Shown here: one piece after another, positions 22,777-37,200 of the stretch | Layout: every line of letters starts with the position of its first letter | Numbering within the stretch: the stretch's first letter is position 1 | Source: Glandiceps talaboti | Lineage: Eukaryota; Hemichordata; Enteropneusta; Spengelidae | NCBI RefSeq assembly: GCF_964340395.1 | Contig: NC_135567.1 | Location: 15,865,306-15,929,305 of the forward strand | Direction: 5' to 3' | DNA: 64,000 nt | Program-made: the position numbers and the translations under genes | The notes under the pieces: generated by a model | Told to the model about the DNA's origin: nothing | Seen by the model: the letters and a program-made list of their open reading frames with translations, nothing else | The model's database searches: none

Positions 22777-25700
22777 ATGACGCGATCGCTTAGCAAAACC
22801 CGACCAGTTGAGGAGGAAACGAAGGAAGGATCCTTCCAGCTACCGTGTTACGCGTGGAGGTCTTCACCATACGGTCTGGTTGTGATAATACTATGCACTC
22901 TACTAACAACAACGTCGGCACAGTTCTATCCGGACACAGATAACGTCTGTCGAGATTATGTCACGGGGTAAGCATGTTAATCACAATTTTATGCTTCTAA
23001 TTAATACGTCTCACACGAGCCAATTTGATCTACGGATTAGATCCAGCATTACACGACGTGTTCATGTAATTGGGCAAGTTAACTGAACAAGGTAAAAGCT
23101 CAAAGGGAACTCGAGATTGTCTGGGCGAAGTAAGTTCTGCTGTCGCAACGGTACAGTGAATTCGCATTGTATAAAAGAAAATTGGGATATCGTATGATTT
23201 ATCCAAAAATGTGTCGTTTTTTTATGACAATGGGTTAAGCTAAATATACTAGTCATTATTTATGTATTACAGTGGGTACGCTGCCGTGCATTGTTTCAGC
23301 TGAGACGGGTAGTGTATGGCATTATTTGCATAACAATGCTAGCTCGAACGAACACGATATAATTCTTTTGAGGTAAATATGCAAATTTCAACGACCGGAG
23401 CACAATAGACAGTAAAAGGGACAGTAAAAGACTGGTACACCATACTGTTGTATGGTCAATTCGAACTGGGTGACTGTGACACTGCCACGTTTCGCCAGCT
23501 ATTTTAATTACAATCCACAACAACAGACAACTCATTTTGGGAACAGTAGATCTAACAGCTTACGCCCGTAGTTCGTGGCAGCGTCATATTTCTACTGGTT
23601 GGTGACGAACAAACGCAGTGTGTGAATCACCCCAAGGTTACATTATCTGTATCAAAAGCATATTGGAAAGTGAATCAAAATGCATTCAGTGTCATGCGTA
23701 TCGCTTCAATCTGACTTCTGGCCTCACTTAACGAGGATACGAATATTGCATTTACTGCGCCCTAGTGCTTCTTTGTGAGTGTTAGAATTGTAACGATTAC
23801 TTAGACACCGTGATTTATAACTTATAGTTATTGTACAAAGGTATTGAAGTAACTGTGAATTCGTGTAGGTATTCAATTAACCTCTTCACAACCACTATTA
23901 CGGCTAAAACATGGTGACGTCATTTTCCTTCATTTTTTTTCTAAATCGGTCAATTTTAGACGAAACTTTTGACAGTGATGCATTAGTATAGATTATATTT
24001 TTGGTTGCTGTCTAGAATGAAGTTGAAATGTGCTGAAAAGTTACGAAAAATGTCATATTTGTTCAAATAAATTGACCTTTCACTGTCAGATATGAGATTT
24101 AGATATGTTTTTATGTCACTTTAACCATGGAAGTATAACCCACAGTCACTATAGACGACAGATTTCAATCAAAACTTTTTGCATCGATATTTTTACTCAA
24201 CAAGATTATCTACAATTCAACGATGAAAGACGCATACAAGGTAGCATAAAAGGAAAAGTTTGCTTAGATAATTGTCCATTCACTGTCAGACGTTCTGATA
24301 GAAAAACATGACGTCACCTTTCCGCCAATTTCTGAAAGCACGAGCAATTTGATCTCATTTTTTTCTGCATGAATGCATCAGTATGGATTATCTTCTGTAA
24401 TCCTTGTTAAAAGAGTACTGAAAAATAAATTGCGGTTACACGGAAGCGATTATCCTTTGAAGTTTACAAAATATTATTTGCGGAAAAGGAGACATTCCCT
24501 TTTCACTGTCAGACGTTAGGAAGTTGTCTTTTTTCATCTCTAAATTTTAGTACGTGAACGATTTTGCCTCAAATTTGACGTGCATGCATAAAGATGAATC
24601 ATTTATTAACCATCAGTCTAAAATGAGTAAAGATTTATCAACAGATTGTATGAAAACATTAATTTACATAAAGTATGAATAATTAACAGACGATGACAAA
24701 CCTCTTGAAATATTGAGACACACATGTAATATGATCACATTTTAACCTAAATTTTGACGTCAATTCCTGAATTATAACCATTCATCTCTAATCCCTCGAA
24801 AATAAAGTCCATATTTTGCCAATCATTTACATAAATGGAAATCAGGTTCCAATAATTTCGGGGGCGAAGTGTGTTGTCCAGACTAATTAATGTCGATTAT
24901 GCAAAACAAGGACATTTTAGTCTCAGTAGCCAATCATATCTTTAGATTTGTATCCAAACAGACGCGGGTAATCGGAACTACCCTTCAAAACTGAATCCAG
25001 TACACACATCTACACACACAAGGATGGTGGCTAATTTGCATACTAATTTACATATGAATAACATGCTAATTTGCATATTTGTTTGCATAGTGATCAGCAT
25101 ATAATATGCTTATCTTCAACACTTGAACAAACTCTGACATGTTTATTTTAACACATACACACACGTACATTGAGGATCAGCCATTTCTCTTCATGTGAAA
25201 GTATTATTATGATTTTGCCATTCAAAGATTACTAAGCTCACGGATGGTAGAACACTTTTGAAGCACGGTAGAAACCTGCCAAGCATGGCGGCCGAGATGG
25301 CAAGGACGGTGTATGTCCCATATGTATTATCATGACTCGAGGTCAAATGTCATATGATTTGACATCAATATTCATTTAAACTCTCAGGCTTGAGAGATTA
25401 GTGTATGTCTGCAAAAGAAATATAAACACTTCGTTATTGACACATTTTTATAAATATGATCGTTTTTACTCAAATATTGACCAATGGATACACAGAGAGT
25501 GTTTGTTCAGTTTCACTGGAAAATAAGTTTGCCAAATGTCAAATAGTTACATATCAAATACACAGAATCTAAATATTGGTTCTATTTTACTCGATAAAAT
25601 ATCAGATTCAGGGATTTCATGACCCATTGGAATATATAATTATATTTGATTTACCACGGTGACTGTCAATGTATATGACGTGATTACAAAACGTACAATG

Positions 25701-28700
25701 TTTACATGTATTTACATTTAATTAAAAGTGAATAGTGTGCACTGTCGGTAAGATTTTTGTTAAGCAGACGATAAAATGTAGCAATGTTGGTAAAATTGTT
25801 GTTGAGCCAGGCGAGCAATGTTGGTAAGGTTTTTGTTGAGTCAGACGATAAAATGTAGCGATGTTGGTAAGATTTTTGTTGAGTCAGACGATAAAATGTA
25901 GCGATGTTGGTAAGATTTTTGTTGAGTCAGACGATAAAATGTAGCGATGTTGGTAAGATTTTTGTTGAGTCAGACGATAAAATGTAGCGATGTTGGTAAG
26001 ATTTTTGTTGAGTCAGACGACAAAATGTAGCACTGTTGATTTTTGTCGAACCAGACGACGTTTTGTTTCCTGTTTCATGATTGTAATGGTAATTTCCTCC
26101 GAGCTGAACAATAGCATCGCCATGTATCAAAATTAATTTAGTAAGAGTTTTGTTCAGACAGGTGATAACATGTATCATCAGTAACAATGTTTCTTTCGAA
26201 CCGGACAACGATCTGTTCTAGGCTTATGTTGCCTTTGTGTCGTGGTTCCCTACTTCAGTTTGGCGCCAATTGCATACTTTTCAAAATTTAGGTAGATTTT
26301 GAACCTAATAAACTGTCACAATGTAATGGCAATAGAAGGTTGCGTAAAAGGGGTCACATTGAGGTCAACATATTGTCCCATTGTAGTCGCCACTCAGTGC
26401 TTGGCGAGGGAAAGACCACTTCTAGCTTTGAGCAAGGACATTCACAACAACCTGTGGGTGATGTTAACGATGATGATCATTTTCTTCAAGCCTTTTCAAG
26501 CCCTCCTAGAGCTGTAACTGTAAAACATACACTACTTTGATTTCTTAAAGCTGCACTTGCTGTGGAACATTTTTTTTAACAACTGTGTTAGATATAACGA
26601 TTTACTTATACTATTGTTCACCCTGCACAGTACTGAATCACCTGTGACTAAACAAATACCAGTACACATAGTCTGGGACAATAAAGCCACTGAATTGATT
26701 TTTGGGTCCGCACCAAAAATAGCGCCGCAATAAATCACAATTTCAATTTATTAATATACTACTTGTATATACAATAGAACTCTAACTGACATATACAATG
26801 TCTAATTATTGGTATTTTAGCAATTTTCTTTCCATATATTGTGGTTGTTTGATCGCAAAAATAATAACCCAGTTGCAGTTAGTTCAGGTTAAATCTAGTG
26901 CACTGGTAAAGCATATACCGTCATATTGTGACCTAATTACCCTAGTAATTGAGGCTTCAGTTTATGAAGATAGACACAAACTAAAATTATTGTTGCAACA
27001 TGTTGATATAACTGTGATAAGTTATTGAATGGACGTTGGTTTAATTATAGTCGAGGCGCCTGCAGTGTTTTATTGACAACGTTACATTAATTTGGAGTAT
27101 ACTCTTTTGGGACTTCCAGTGTTTACGCCATCTTGATCACCGAGTGATTAAAATTGTGCAATAGAGGAACCGCTATCACCCACTTGTGTAATCTAATATA
27201 CCACATTGGAGAACAAGAGATTTAGTTTGTGTCTATATCTTAGTATTTACCGGCTGGATTACCAAAGTCGTATCAACATCCCACCATGACAAATCTCAAT
27301 GTTTCTTCCGAGAATAAACACAGTGACTGTAGCTATACCTTTATAACTACCGAAATTATACATTGAAGTTATCATTATGTTACCTGATTGGTCACGGTGG
27401 AATTCAATTAAGTTAATATTAATAATCTAAATGACTTTATTAATAATTGACATTTTGGTATTTTACCTCCAGGGGATATAGATGTTGCGATGGATTCTAC
27501 CCATCAGGAAGTTCCTGTAAACGTAAGTACCTTTAAAAAGGATATTATCAGATCTGTTTGTTTCCTAAGGACTCGTCTAATCTTTGCACAGAGTCTCATA
27601 ATGGATGTTTGTTGAGTAGAGGGATTATGGGACATACATTGCCTCCTGTGCGAGATTGTGCAGACAGTACCCTGTCCCTGTTTGTTGGTACGAGAGAAAT
27701 TTATGCTCTCCAGATTCTGCAGAATTATGCTAATTTGAACATTGCAAATAGCAATTACTTAATTTTAATTTTTTTTTTTCAAGACAGTCCACTGAGCGTG
27801 AATGTGCCCTTCGTTTTGGTTTTCATTAATTATTTTGAACAAAATGTTTCAATTAACTTCAATTGTAAACGAAGTAGGAGGGACATTGTCTGCAAAATGA
27901 CAGAACATGGTCATGTGACTTTCAAAAGTAGCGATCGTTTGCATAGATGATAGTCGTCTCCGTCGGTACCCAGACACGTCACTGGTGGCGCTCTCTTTCC
28001 GGTCATCATAGTAATGACATTTTCCCTGCGTGCAGAGTCCCTGTGCCTTTGTTAAAGAAATACCAAGACGTGACTACGACACATATCCTCATTACAGATT
28101 ACGTAGATAACAGCAATCAATCAGTCTAGTTAGATTCATCAAATTGTCAGACTCGTGATAAATCAGTTTACCTGCCTGGAGTCATGCCTTCGACAAATAC
28201 TTCTACTTCTCTGTAATTGTCATTCTGACGTCAACAGTGTCGTGATTGATCAGATCTGCGACTCCCTCTAGGGTGACCTACACAGTGTGAGATCATCTGA
28301 CTGCACAGTTTGAGCGGTAAATCACAACACTGTCTGACGACAGATGAGTAACTCCAAGGAAAGGTATACACAGTCGGAAACTTTGAGTAGGTACGTGAAT
28401 GCCATTGAATTCTAAGTGTAGAAATAAACCCGACCAATCTTAAGTATTGTGTCGTCTGCTTCAAATAAGTCTTACTGCTAAATTGTGAATGCTACATTGG
28501 AAGTAAAATACAATACGGTTGTGACACTCTGGGCTTGCTACTTTTCGTCAAAATATTTAGGCAATTCATACCATCATACAGTGAGTGTGTATTGTGGTCT
28601 GAGATGTTAACCCGCTGTAAGCACAACATAAATGTATCTGAAGTTCATAGAAATTGACAAAAAAATGCAAACACAAAAATACAACAAAATAAATAAAAAG

Positions 28701-29104
28701 TAAATAAAAACGTCAGAGTTATAATCGTTTGGCTTGGGTAGACATGTAGCCAAGCTAGGAATATATTAGTTTAGCTAAACAACGCTCCGTCACAGGTCAC
28801 AGGTCACAGGTCACAGGTCACCAGCAATGTTGAATGCAGTTAAACTCCTAAAAAGACAAATTTTTCACCGTCTGCTCACATTCACACAAAAAAGAACACA
28901 ATTTATACTTATGGTGATTTGGTAGTCAGAATCTAGAATTCTCCTTATTGAAATTGTTTCTGTAAAGCAAAAAACAAACAACAAAAACAGCCCAATACAT
29001 AAATACATAAATACATACATACATACATACATACATACATACATACATGCATACATACACACATACACACACATACGTACATACATACATACATACATAC
29101 ATAC

Positions 29105-29135
<31 letters not shown>

Positions 29136-29210
29136 CATACATACATACATACATGCATACATACACACATACACACACATACGTACATACATACATACAT
29201 ACATACATAC

Positions 29211-29241
<31 letters not shown>

Positions 29242-29246
29242 CATAC

Positions 29247-29277
<31 letters not shown>

Positions 29278-29298
29278 CATACATACATACATACATAC

Positions 29299-29329
<31 letters not shown>

Positions 29330-32121
29330 CATACATAAATTAATGAATGAATGAATACAAACGTGATGTACACACCGTCGACAGTTACATCTTTCGATCA
29401 AGGTTTTATGCAAAGACAACATTTACAAAATTTACAATTATAGTCCCTGGTGGACCAATTTTGGAAGTGAAGACTACAAGGTAAAGTGTACGAGGGCGCA
29501 ATTCACAGTAACCTTGGCGACACGAGACTATGATTCATACCTTTTACCCATTGGGAGTGTCTTTATTTGAGTCACTCTTCTGTAATTCACAAATTGGCCT
29601 GTGAATTGTTGGAAGCTATGTATTAAGTATTCCCTGTGCGATAACTTTGAGATGATGCAGTATATTTATCACGCTTCGATTAGTCATATACTATAGTGAA
29701 TAGCTTACCCAAACAGGCGTCAGCGACATGGTCGACTAGCAATGATAGATTACCTTTGTCGACAAAACGTAATAAGTGAGATTCTGTTCGTGAAAGGAAA
29801 ATACGTTTATGCCATACGTAATCGTAATTGCTCATCTCAATAGGGAACTTGCAATCCACACTGAGCATGCTCAGACGCAAAGGAGTGTGGGATTATCTGT
29901 GGTTATCGTAATAACTGATCTGGAGCTCCCAATGAAATAAACCTCCCACACTGGTCAGGATAAATATGAATTGATTATTGGTGATTATAAACAATGTAAC
30001 AATATTGTTTACAATACTAATTGATTAGTATTTATTATCACGTTTCCCATGATGCAACATTCAACATGGTGGGTCTGCAAGTTCTCTATTGCATCACCAG
30101 ACCACGTTCACTGAATCTTCTACTTCTACTTCTGCTATCCCTTGCAAACTACTAAAACCATAGACAATGGAGGTGTCCTGCCCACTGTCTATGGTAGAAC
30201 ACAACATCTGTCGTCAAGTGATGGACCACTTCGGCCACAGGGGGCTCAGGCTCGTTTAGTTTTGTTTACGAAAGCAAGCAAATGCAAACACAATAAACAA
30301 ACAAACAAACAAGCCAAAAAAAAACAAAAAAAAAAAATACTGACCCCAAAATAGTCACAGTTGTGGGGGTATCTACAATTGTGACTATTTTGGGGGTCAA
30401 TATTTATTCGTAAACAAAACTAACTGAGTCTGAGCCCATGTGCTTCGACCTTTACAATTTTTAATCAATTCTCAATATCTGCCACAAAGGACATTCCTGT
30501 GATGGACTCACTGAGAGATGACCTCGCAAAAATACTTGATCACAAAAGCCTAGCTGCTGTAACTATCTTTCAGCAAATCATTTGATACTGTCTCCATCAA
30601 TTCCTTCTACAAAAACTCAAACATGCCAGCATTGATAATAACCCATTACTCCTGGATCAAAGCTTTCCTTACTAACAGACACCAAAAGTGTTGATTGTGC
30701 ATCATCCCTGGATTCACCAGTATTATCTTATGTACCTCAAGGGACAGTTCTTGGACTTTTCCTCTCTTACTCAACGACTTGCCAAATACATTAAACTCCA
30801 AAGTACGACTATTTATTAACTATAGAGAGATTTCATTAAACCAATATTGTACATCACTATAGGAGAACATAAATGCCCTTGGTAGATGGGAAAAAGACTA
30901 CTTGAAACCCATCAAAATATTACCCAGTGTATGTCATTCATTACATAAAAAAACACATCATCACCAATATAATATGAACGTCCATTCACTGAATCGTGTG
31001 TACAATAATAACTAGTACAGATATTACTTGAGTTTATTGCCAACTTTTTTTGACCATTTTGTGTATGTTGTATTTTTAGTCTAGTTCCTGACGGACCCGG
31101 TCACCGTATTCGTACTACGTTTCATACTATACCATCTAGTCAATCCCGTTACTCAAGGCCTTAATTGTGGTTCAACCCTCAGACCACTAACGTTAGTGGT
31201 CTGAGTTCAACCCCATGGTGGTCGAAGCGTGAACGCGCATGTCAGTAGTAATCCATCACAAATTGACAGGCTGTTGTATTATTTTCCTTGATAGATGCTG
31301 TCATATGGTATTACTGCATACGGGTATTGTTTGAGTTTTAAATTCCTGTACGAGGCTATACGCTTAATTATTCATCGATATAGGCTGTCACGTGGCATTG
31401 CTGTTACGTCACATATTTGCATGTGGGTTCTTCATACGTAAATAACTAATGCATGGTTTTTCAAGTTTGATTTTGTCAATTTTATGTCTGTTGATTTGTC
31501 TCATCGCAGAAATTCACGCACGGTTATGTATGTTTTATGCAAAGTGGTTAAAATAATCAAAATGAAATACATTAACGAACTTAATTTTATCACTAATTAG
31601 TAATACATGAAAAATCGTTCAGATGATATAAACTCTGAATTGGGATACACAAAATGGCATTTTAGAATAATTTGGTTTGGGATGGTTATTTAGGTAGATA
31701 ACACAATATATCACAATATAAATTTTATTGTCAGTGTTTTCTGAACTCCAGGACATCTAGTGCCATCGAATATTTTGCAGCATGGTTCAATTTCCTCCGA
31801 ACGTAATTGGAACGACGGAGAGGAATTATACTTGTGTCTGCGTAATGAATTAATGGATACGATCTGTTCTAAGCTATAAGACCAGACTTGAATTATATAT
31901 AAAGTGACGTGTAAGACGTAGCGTTCAGAATTCACACTCCCACTGCTTCATGCTGTCGTCTGCGCCTACGGCAGGTTCTGTATTAAGCAATTTCCCGCCA
32001 AATTGTTACACAATTCACTATTTCCCGTAAGTGTTCGTAAATGTGCGCTTTCCTGAACACACTTAGTCTGCTGTCGTCTGCACCCTTCGGCACAACAAAA
32101 CAAAACGTATATTTTGTGCGA

Positions 32122-32183
<62 letters not shown>

Positions 32184-32185
32184 CT

Positions 32186-32246
<61 letters not shown>

Positions 32247-34026
32247 ATTTTGATTAAAACAAATTTTCTTTTGAACACCATTAAATCTAGGGGAAGGGAC
32301 GTGTACGATAAAATAGTTTATTTTCAATAATTTAAAAAAAATTGAAAGGATGAAGCCATTACATATATAGACAGTAGGATTGTTTTATTGTTTTAGCTGG
32401 ACGCTTGAATTGTTGTCGATGAAAGCTAGAGTTCACGCTGAGGTCAAGCTGATCATTCAACCTGCTTTATCTGAACCTGATCTTGCTAGTTTTCCGGCAT
32501 TTTCCGGCGATTATGCATGACTTCAACAAGACGTTGTTCCCCGGGCCACGTGACGTCATGGTTATAACCCATTGAAGTAAATCATACAACTATGTGGATT
32601 TTGCAGGTCGAAACTTGATCGGTCATTTTGTTAGGTAGAAGAATTGAAAGATAACCGTCACTTGATTAAATACTACTCTTCAGGGACCCATCTCCTCTCT
32701 ACTACGAAGGAATGGTTTATCGAAAGACCCCACATGATGTTGATAAAATGTAGACAAGCGGGAGTGAACTCTTGATGGCATATGGCCAAAATAAATAACG
32801 TTACTCAAAGGAAATATGGCAGAGATGATTATAAAACGGCTGTCGTCTGCACTACTGACAGGGTAAATAGTTTTGAGGGTTATGTTTACCAGAAAGAAAG
32901 AAAAAAGAATGTTTTTTTTATACTACGTAACATGCAATGGAGCAAATAATAGAACAACTGTCGTCTGCGTCAATGGCAGGGTCAGTAGTTTTGAGAGTTA
33001 TGTTTACCAGAAAAAAATGCTCCTGATAAATACTACATAACATAAATGAACCAGAATGAACAATTGTTATTCAAAAATGAAACGTGGCAGAGGTAAATAG
33101 AAGCACTGTCGTCTGCATCCCTGGCAGAGTCAATAATTTTGAGGGTTATGTTTACTAGGAATAAAAAATGTTCTCGATAAATACAACATAAATGAACCAA
33201 AATAAGTAATTGTTATTCAGAACTGAAATGTTTCAGAGGTAATAATAGAACCGTTGTCGTCTGCATCCCTGGCAGAGTCGATAGTTTTGACGGTTATGTT
33301 TAACAGAAAGAAGCAAAAACGAATGTTGTCGTTAAAAACTACGTACATGTAATGATTCCGTCTTGAACGTTACTCAAAAAGAAATATGGCAGACTTATTG
33401 AACCGCTGTCGTCTGCGACAATTGTACTTTTGACGACAGTCGGTTGATGATGTATCCATCATTTCTGTCATTATTTGTAATCATTTTATGGAAATTGCAT
33501 TGCGATATAATCATGGTTCATTTACGAACTTATCATTGCAGCCAAACTATATAATCTAGGCCAATCATTACGCATGCTCGAAAATGAGCTCATTTTGACA
33601 TCTCACTAAAAGACATCAGAAGAAACTGTCGACTATATAGATTAATTACGCGGTGATCGAAATGAAGTGGCGGTTCTATTGACTGTAAAATACTGTTTAT
33701 TTTAGCAAGAATACCATGCATTCACCAGAATATAAAATGAAAATTAAAACATCATTCAATTTAGTAATATTAATTTCAATTGACTCGCCTAGAAAAAATA
33801 ATGACACTTCAGGCTCGTTCTATTTCATTATTAATTTCTTTCAATTTCATGTTTACTCCCTTGGCACTTCACTCGATCACCGTCTTGGAATGTTTACTTT
33901 CGTGTCTATTATAATATTCTCGCTCACTCTACAGTTCATTGTTATTATTGTATATCTGTCTCTGTGCCGGTACACTCTGTCTGCCCTTTCTACCATTCGT
34001 TCTTTATATGTCGTCCAATCGTTCCC

Positions 34027-34087
<61 letters not shown>

Positions 34088-34233
34088 GTTTGTCTGCCAG
34101 TCAGCCAGCCAGACTATTCGTCCACCCTTCCTTGCCATTCGTATTTTGTCTATCAACCCATTCCTCCTAACTCTATTCGTCCGTCTGCCAATCTGTCTGT
34201 ATGTCCGTCTGTCCATCCATCCGTCAGTCAGTC

Positions 34234-34264
<31 letters not shown>

Positions 34265-37200
34265 TGTATGTCTGTCTCCCTCCATCCCGCACTCCCTCTT
34301 TACTCCCCTCCACTACTTTTCAATAGACCCAAGTCTCCACTATACATACTACTCCACTACGGTGCAATGCAATGAAAGGATGTACATTGAGCAAACTAGA
34401 TACAAGACAATAACCATCGTAGATATTACAGGAAACAGATGTTGGCATATCCCGTAGTTCCACTTCTATCTGTATTCAACCATTTCCGCCTTGTCATTTT
34501 ACGGCGATAATGATGTATTGCCGCTATCATCTTATCATAAGCTTCTAATACGCTGGATCTGCAAATCACAAATTTCATCTCTACACAAAATTACTGACTC
34601 GTAAGAAATAAAAAAAATCCTATCCAATTTCTGGTGAATGGCGAGATTATAATTCACGGGGAATTGTTTAAGCGCTCTAATTTGCTCTAAAACGATTTTA
34701 ATTTTTCGCCAAAAATTATTTTATTTTGAAGGTCACGACTGCTAAATGCACGCTAGCAACAGAATAAACGTGTGTCTGAAAATTTCAGAAATTTTCGTTT
34801 TGTGTTTTTTGTGTAGATTTCGTCATTTTTGTACAAAAATATGTTATTACTTCTAACACATGCATTTGACAATTTTGGCCTAAAACTAATTCGTAATTTG
34901 CCCGAACTAATTACAAAAAATGTTTTATTGTTGAAACGATTTTACGCACTTCACAGCGAATACGTTGAAATATATAGTGTTGAGTCTGCTTACACTCTTG
35001 TCAACAACGTTCACGTATTGTTTACTAAAGGGAATATTAGGCTATACATATTCTTTCCGAAATACATACGTGCCTAGGGATTGTGGTCTGATATCACGTT
35101 ATCTCATGTATGGTACATGTAGATAGCATGTCGACAACAAACACAGGACTAAAGACAAAATTCTAAAAAACACATTTCAATATATTTTTTCTTATTATTA
35201 TCATCGTAATTTCTAATTATATATTCATTAAATCGTTCATTACCGATTAATAAAAATGTAAATTATTGTGTTATTACTGAATTACTTTAATGAAATATCC
35301 AATTAAATTATTTTGTAATTTGCACATTTCTTGTTTAATTATGTATTTGTCAAGGATAGTTAAATATTTGAATTTCCCGGATCCATTTTCTATACACATT
35401 TAAATTTATCTGTTCATTGCATTTGTTCATTTTATTTATTTTTTTCAAAAATATAATCAGTATTTTCCTTATTTCACTGTGTATTATCTGTTGTCATTGA
35501 TTGATTGATTGATTGATTGATTAATTGATTGATCGATTTCTCTATTTATGTATATGTTGTTTTGTTGTGTCGAATTGTATCAGCACTTAAACACGCTGTT
35601 GTATAGTTGCTCCGTTGTTACATCATTTGTAATGTTATTTAACAGTGTGCTCATTGGTCAAGAGACCTAATGCAATAATTTGATTGAATTTATGTGTTCA
35701 TTCATTCATTCATTCATTCATTCATTCATTCATTCATTCATTCATTCATTCATACATTCATTCATACATACATTCATTCATTTATTCATTCATTCATTCA
35801 TACATTAATTCATTTATTCATTCATTCATTCACACACATGCATACATTAATTAATTAATTCATTCATACATACATACATACATACATACATACATACATA
35901 CATACATACATTAATTAATTTATCTATTCATTCATTCATCCATTCATTCATACATTAAGCATTTGATAGTTTATTTTTGTATTTTTAATTCAGCCTTTTT
36001 CTATCAAAAAATACGACATAACAAGTAAATTCAACATATTTTGTCAATTGTCGTTCTCAATGATTAGATTAAAAAAAAATAAAATAAGAAGACATTTTCG
36101 AGGTCAAAGGTTACCATACCGTCATAGTATTTCATTCTGAATTGTGGCCCACAAAAATTGAAATTTTATCATCTTAGATATTTTCCCACAATTCTTGCTT
36201 GTAAATAAATGTTTTTGTAACCGACAGCCTTTTTTTGTAACCGACAGTGGGGCATGGTTTTTGTAAATTTGTGTGTTATACTCTAACACTGACTCACACA
36301 TGTATCAGCACATCTCTCCATTTCCGCTAGGAGGCGCAAATAGTCAAAACAATGCGTCAGACGGCATGACGACAAAGAGATAGATACACAATTTTATGAA
36401 TCGGTTACCCAGACTTTCCACCCCAAAGTGAGCCATCAACGGTGGGCCTGGGTAACCAAGACAGTGAATAAATGAATTTATCAGAATTATTTAGTTATAA
36501 GTGAATCAGAATTAATATCAGATTTTTATTACTTAGCAAACGTATCAACGCAAGATATTATCTAATGTTGCACTAACCGGAAATAGTACTCTAAGAAATA
36601 AAGTCATTTTGCGAATTCAAATTCTGGAAAGGCATGTCATATTACTCACAAGTACAGAGAAATATCAAGTCGAAATTGTCACCCATTTGCTGTAGGCAAC
36701 ATTGCATCATGGGAGAAATGTTTATGCAACGGTTGAACAATGAATATTCATAACAATTTCACTGTAGGTAATAGCTCCTAATGGTCATGAATGTTCACAC
36801 AATTAAGTAATTCTAAACGAAATTAGTAATTTTTTCTTTTTCTTCCTGTCTTTAGCATGTGAAGATGGCTTGTACGGCAGTGAGTGTCTCCAACGATGTG
36901 ACTGTTACAATGCTGGCAGCTGCGATAAAATAACAGGAAAATGTTTGTGTACAAAACATTGGAAGGGGTCAAAGTGCACGGATTGTAATGCTGCGACATA
37001 CCCCAGTTTTTGTGTAAATAAATGTTTGCATTGTTACAATGGTGACATCTGTGACCCTAATAAATCTTGCAAATGCGCCGTCGGTTGGCATGGAGTCTTT
37101 TGTGATCAAACATGTGATAATGGTTCCTATGGTAACAATTGTACAAATAAATGCAACCCTGGATTGCGAGGAGTTAACTGTACAGAGCCGTGTGAGGAGG

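Larger units (their letters stand above)
22968..27472 (+). other. Gene C intron 1
   Basis: No exon is supported. It holds an old tandem duplication of about 210-bp units (23.9-24.9 kb) and the main 43-bp minisatellite array near 25.75-26.06 kb. Confidence 0.6.
27523..36855 (+). other. Gene C intron 2, repeat-rich
   Basis: A 9.3-kb intron. It carries a four-fold AGGTCA direct repeat, a (ACAT)n array, a TIR element, a foldback element, a LINE reverse-transcriptase fragment, a 28-bp palindrome, (CT)n tracts, a 150-bp tandem repeat and two tetranucleotide arrays. The open frames inside it (for example 27558-27950 and 33716-34375) show no splice or domain support. Confidence 0.6.

Noticed and set aside
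27558-27950. 130-codon frame just after gene C exon 2
   Set aside because: It begins 35 bp after a strong gtaagt donor; composition looks intronic and the phase chain of gene C skips it cleanly.
33716-34375. 219-codon frame across the CTGT array in gene C intron 2
   Set aside because: Mostly microsatellite; the unique ends show no domain, splice support or signal peptide.
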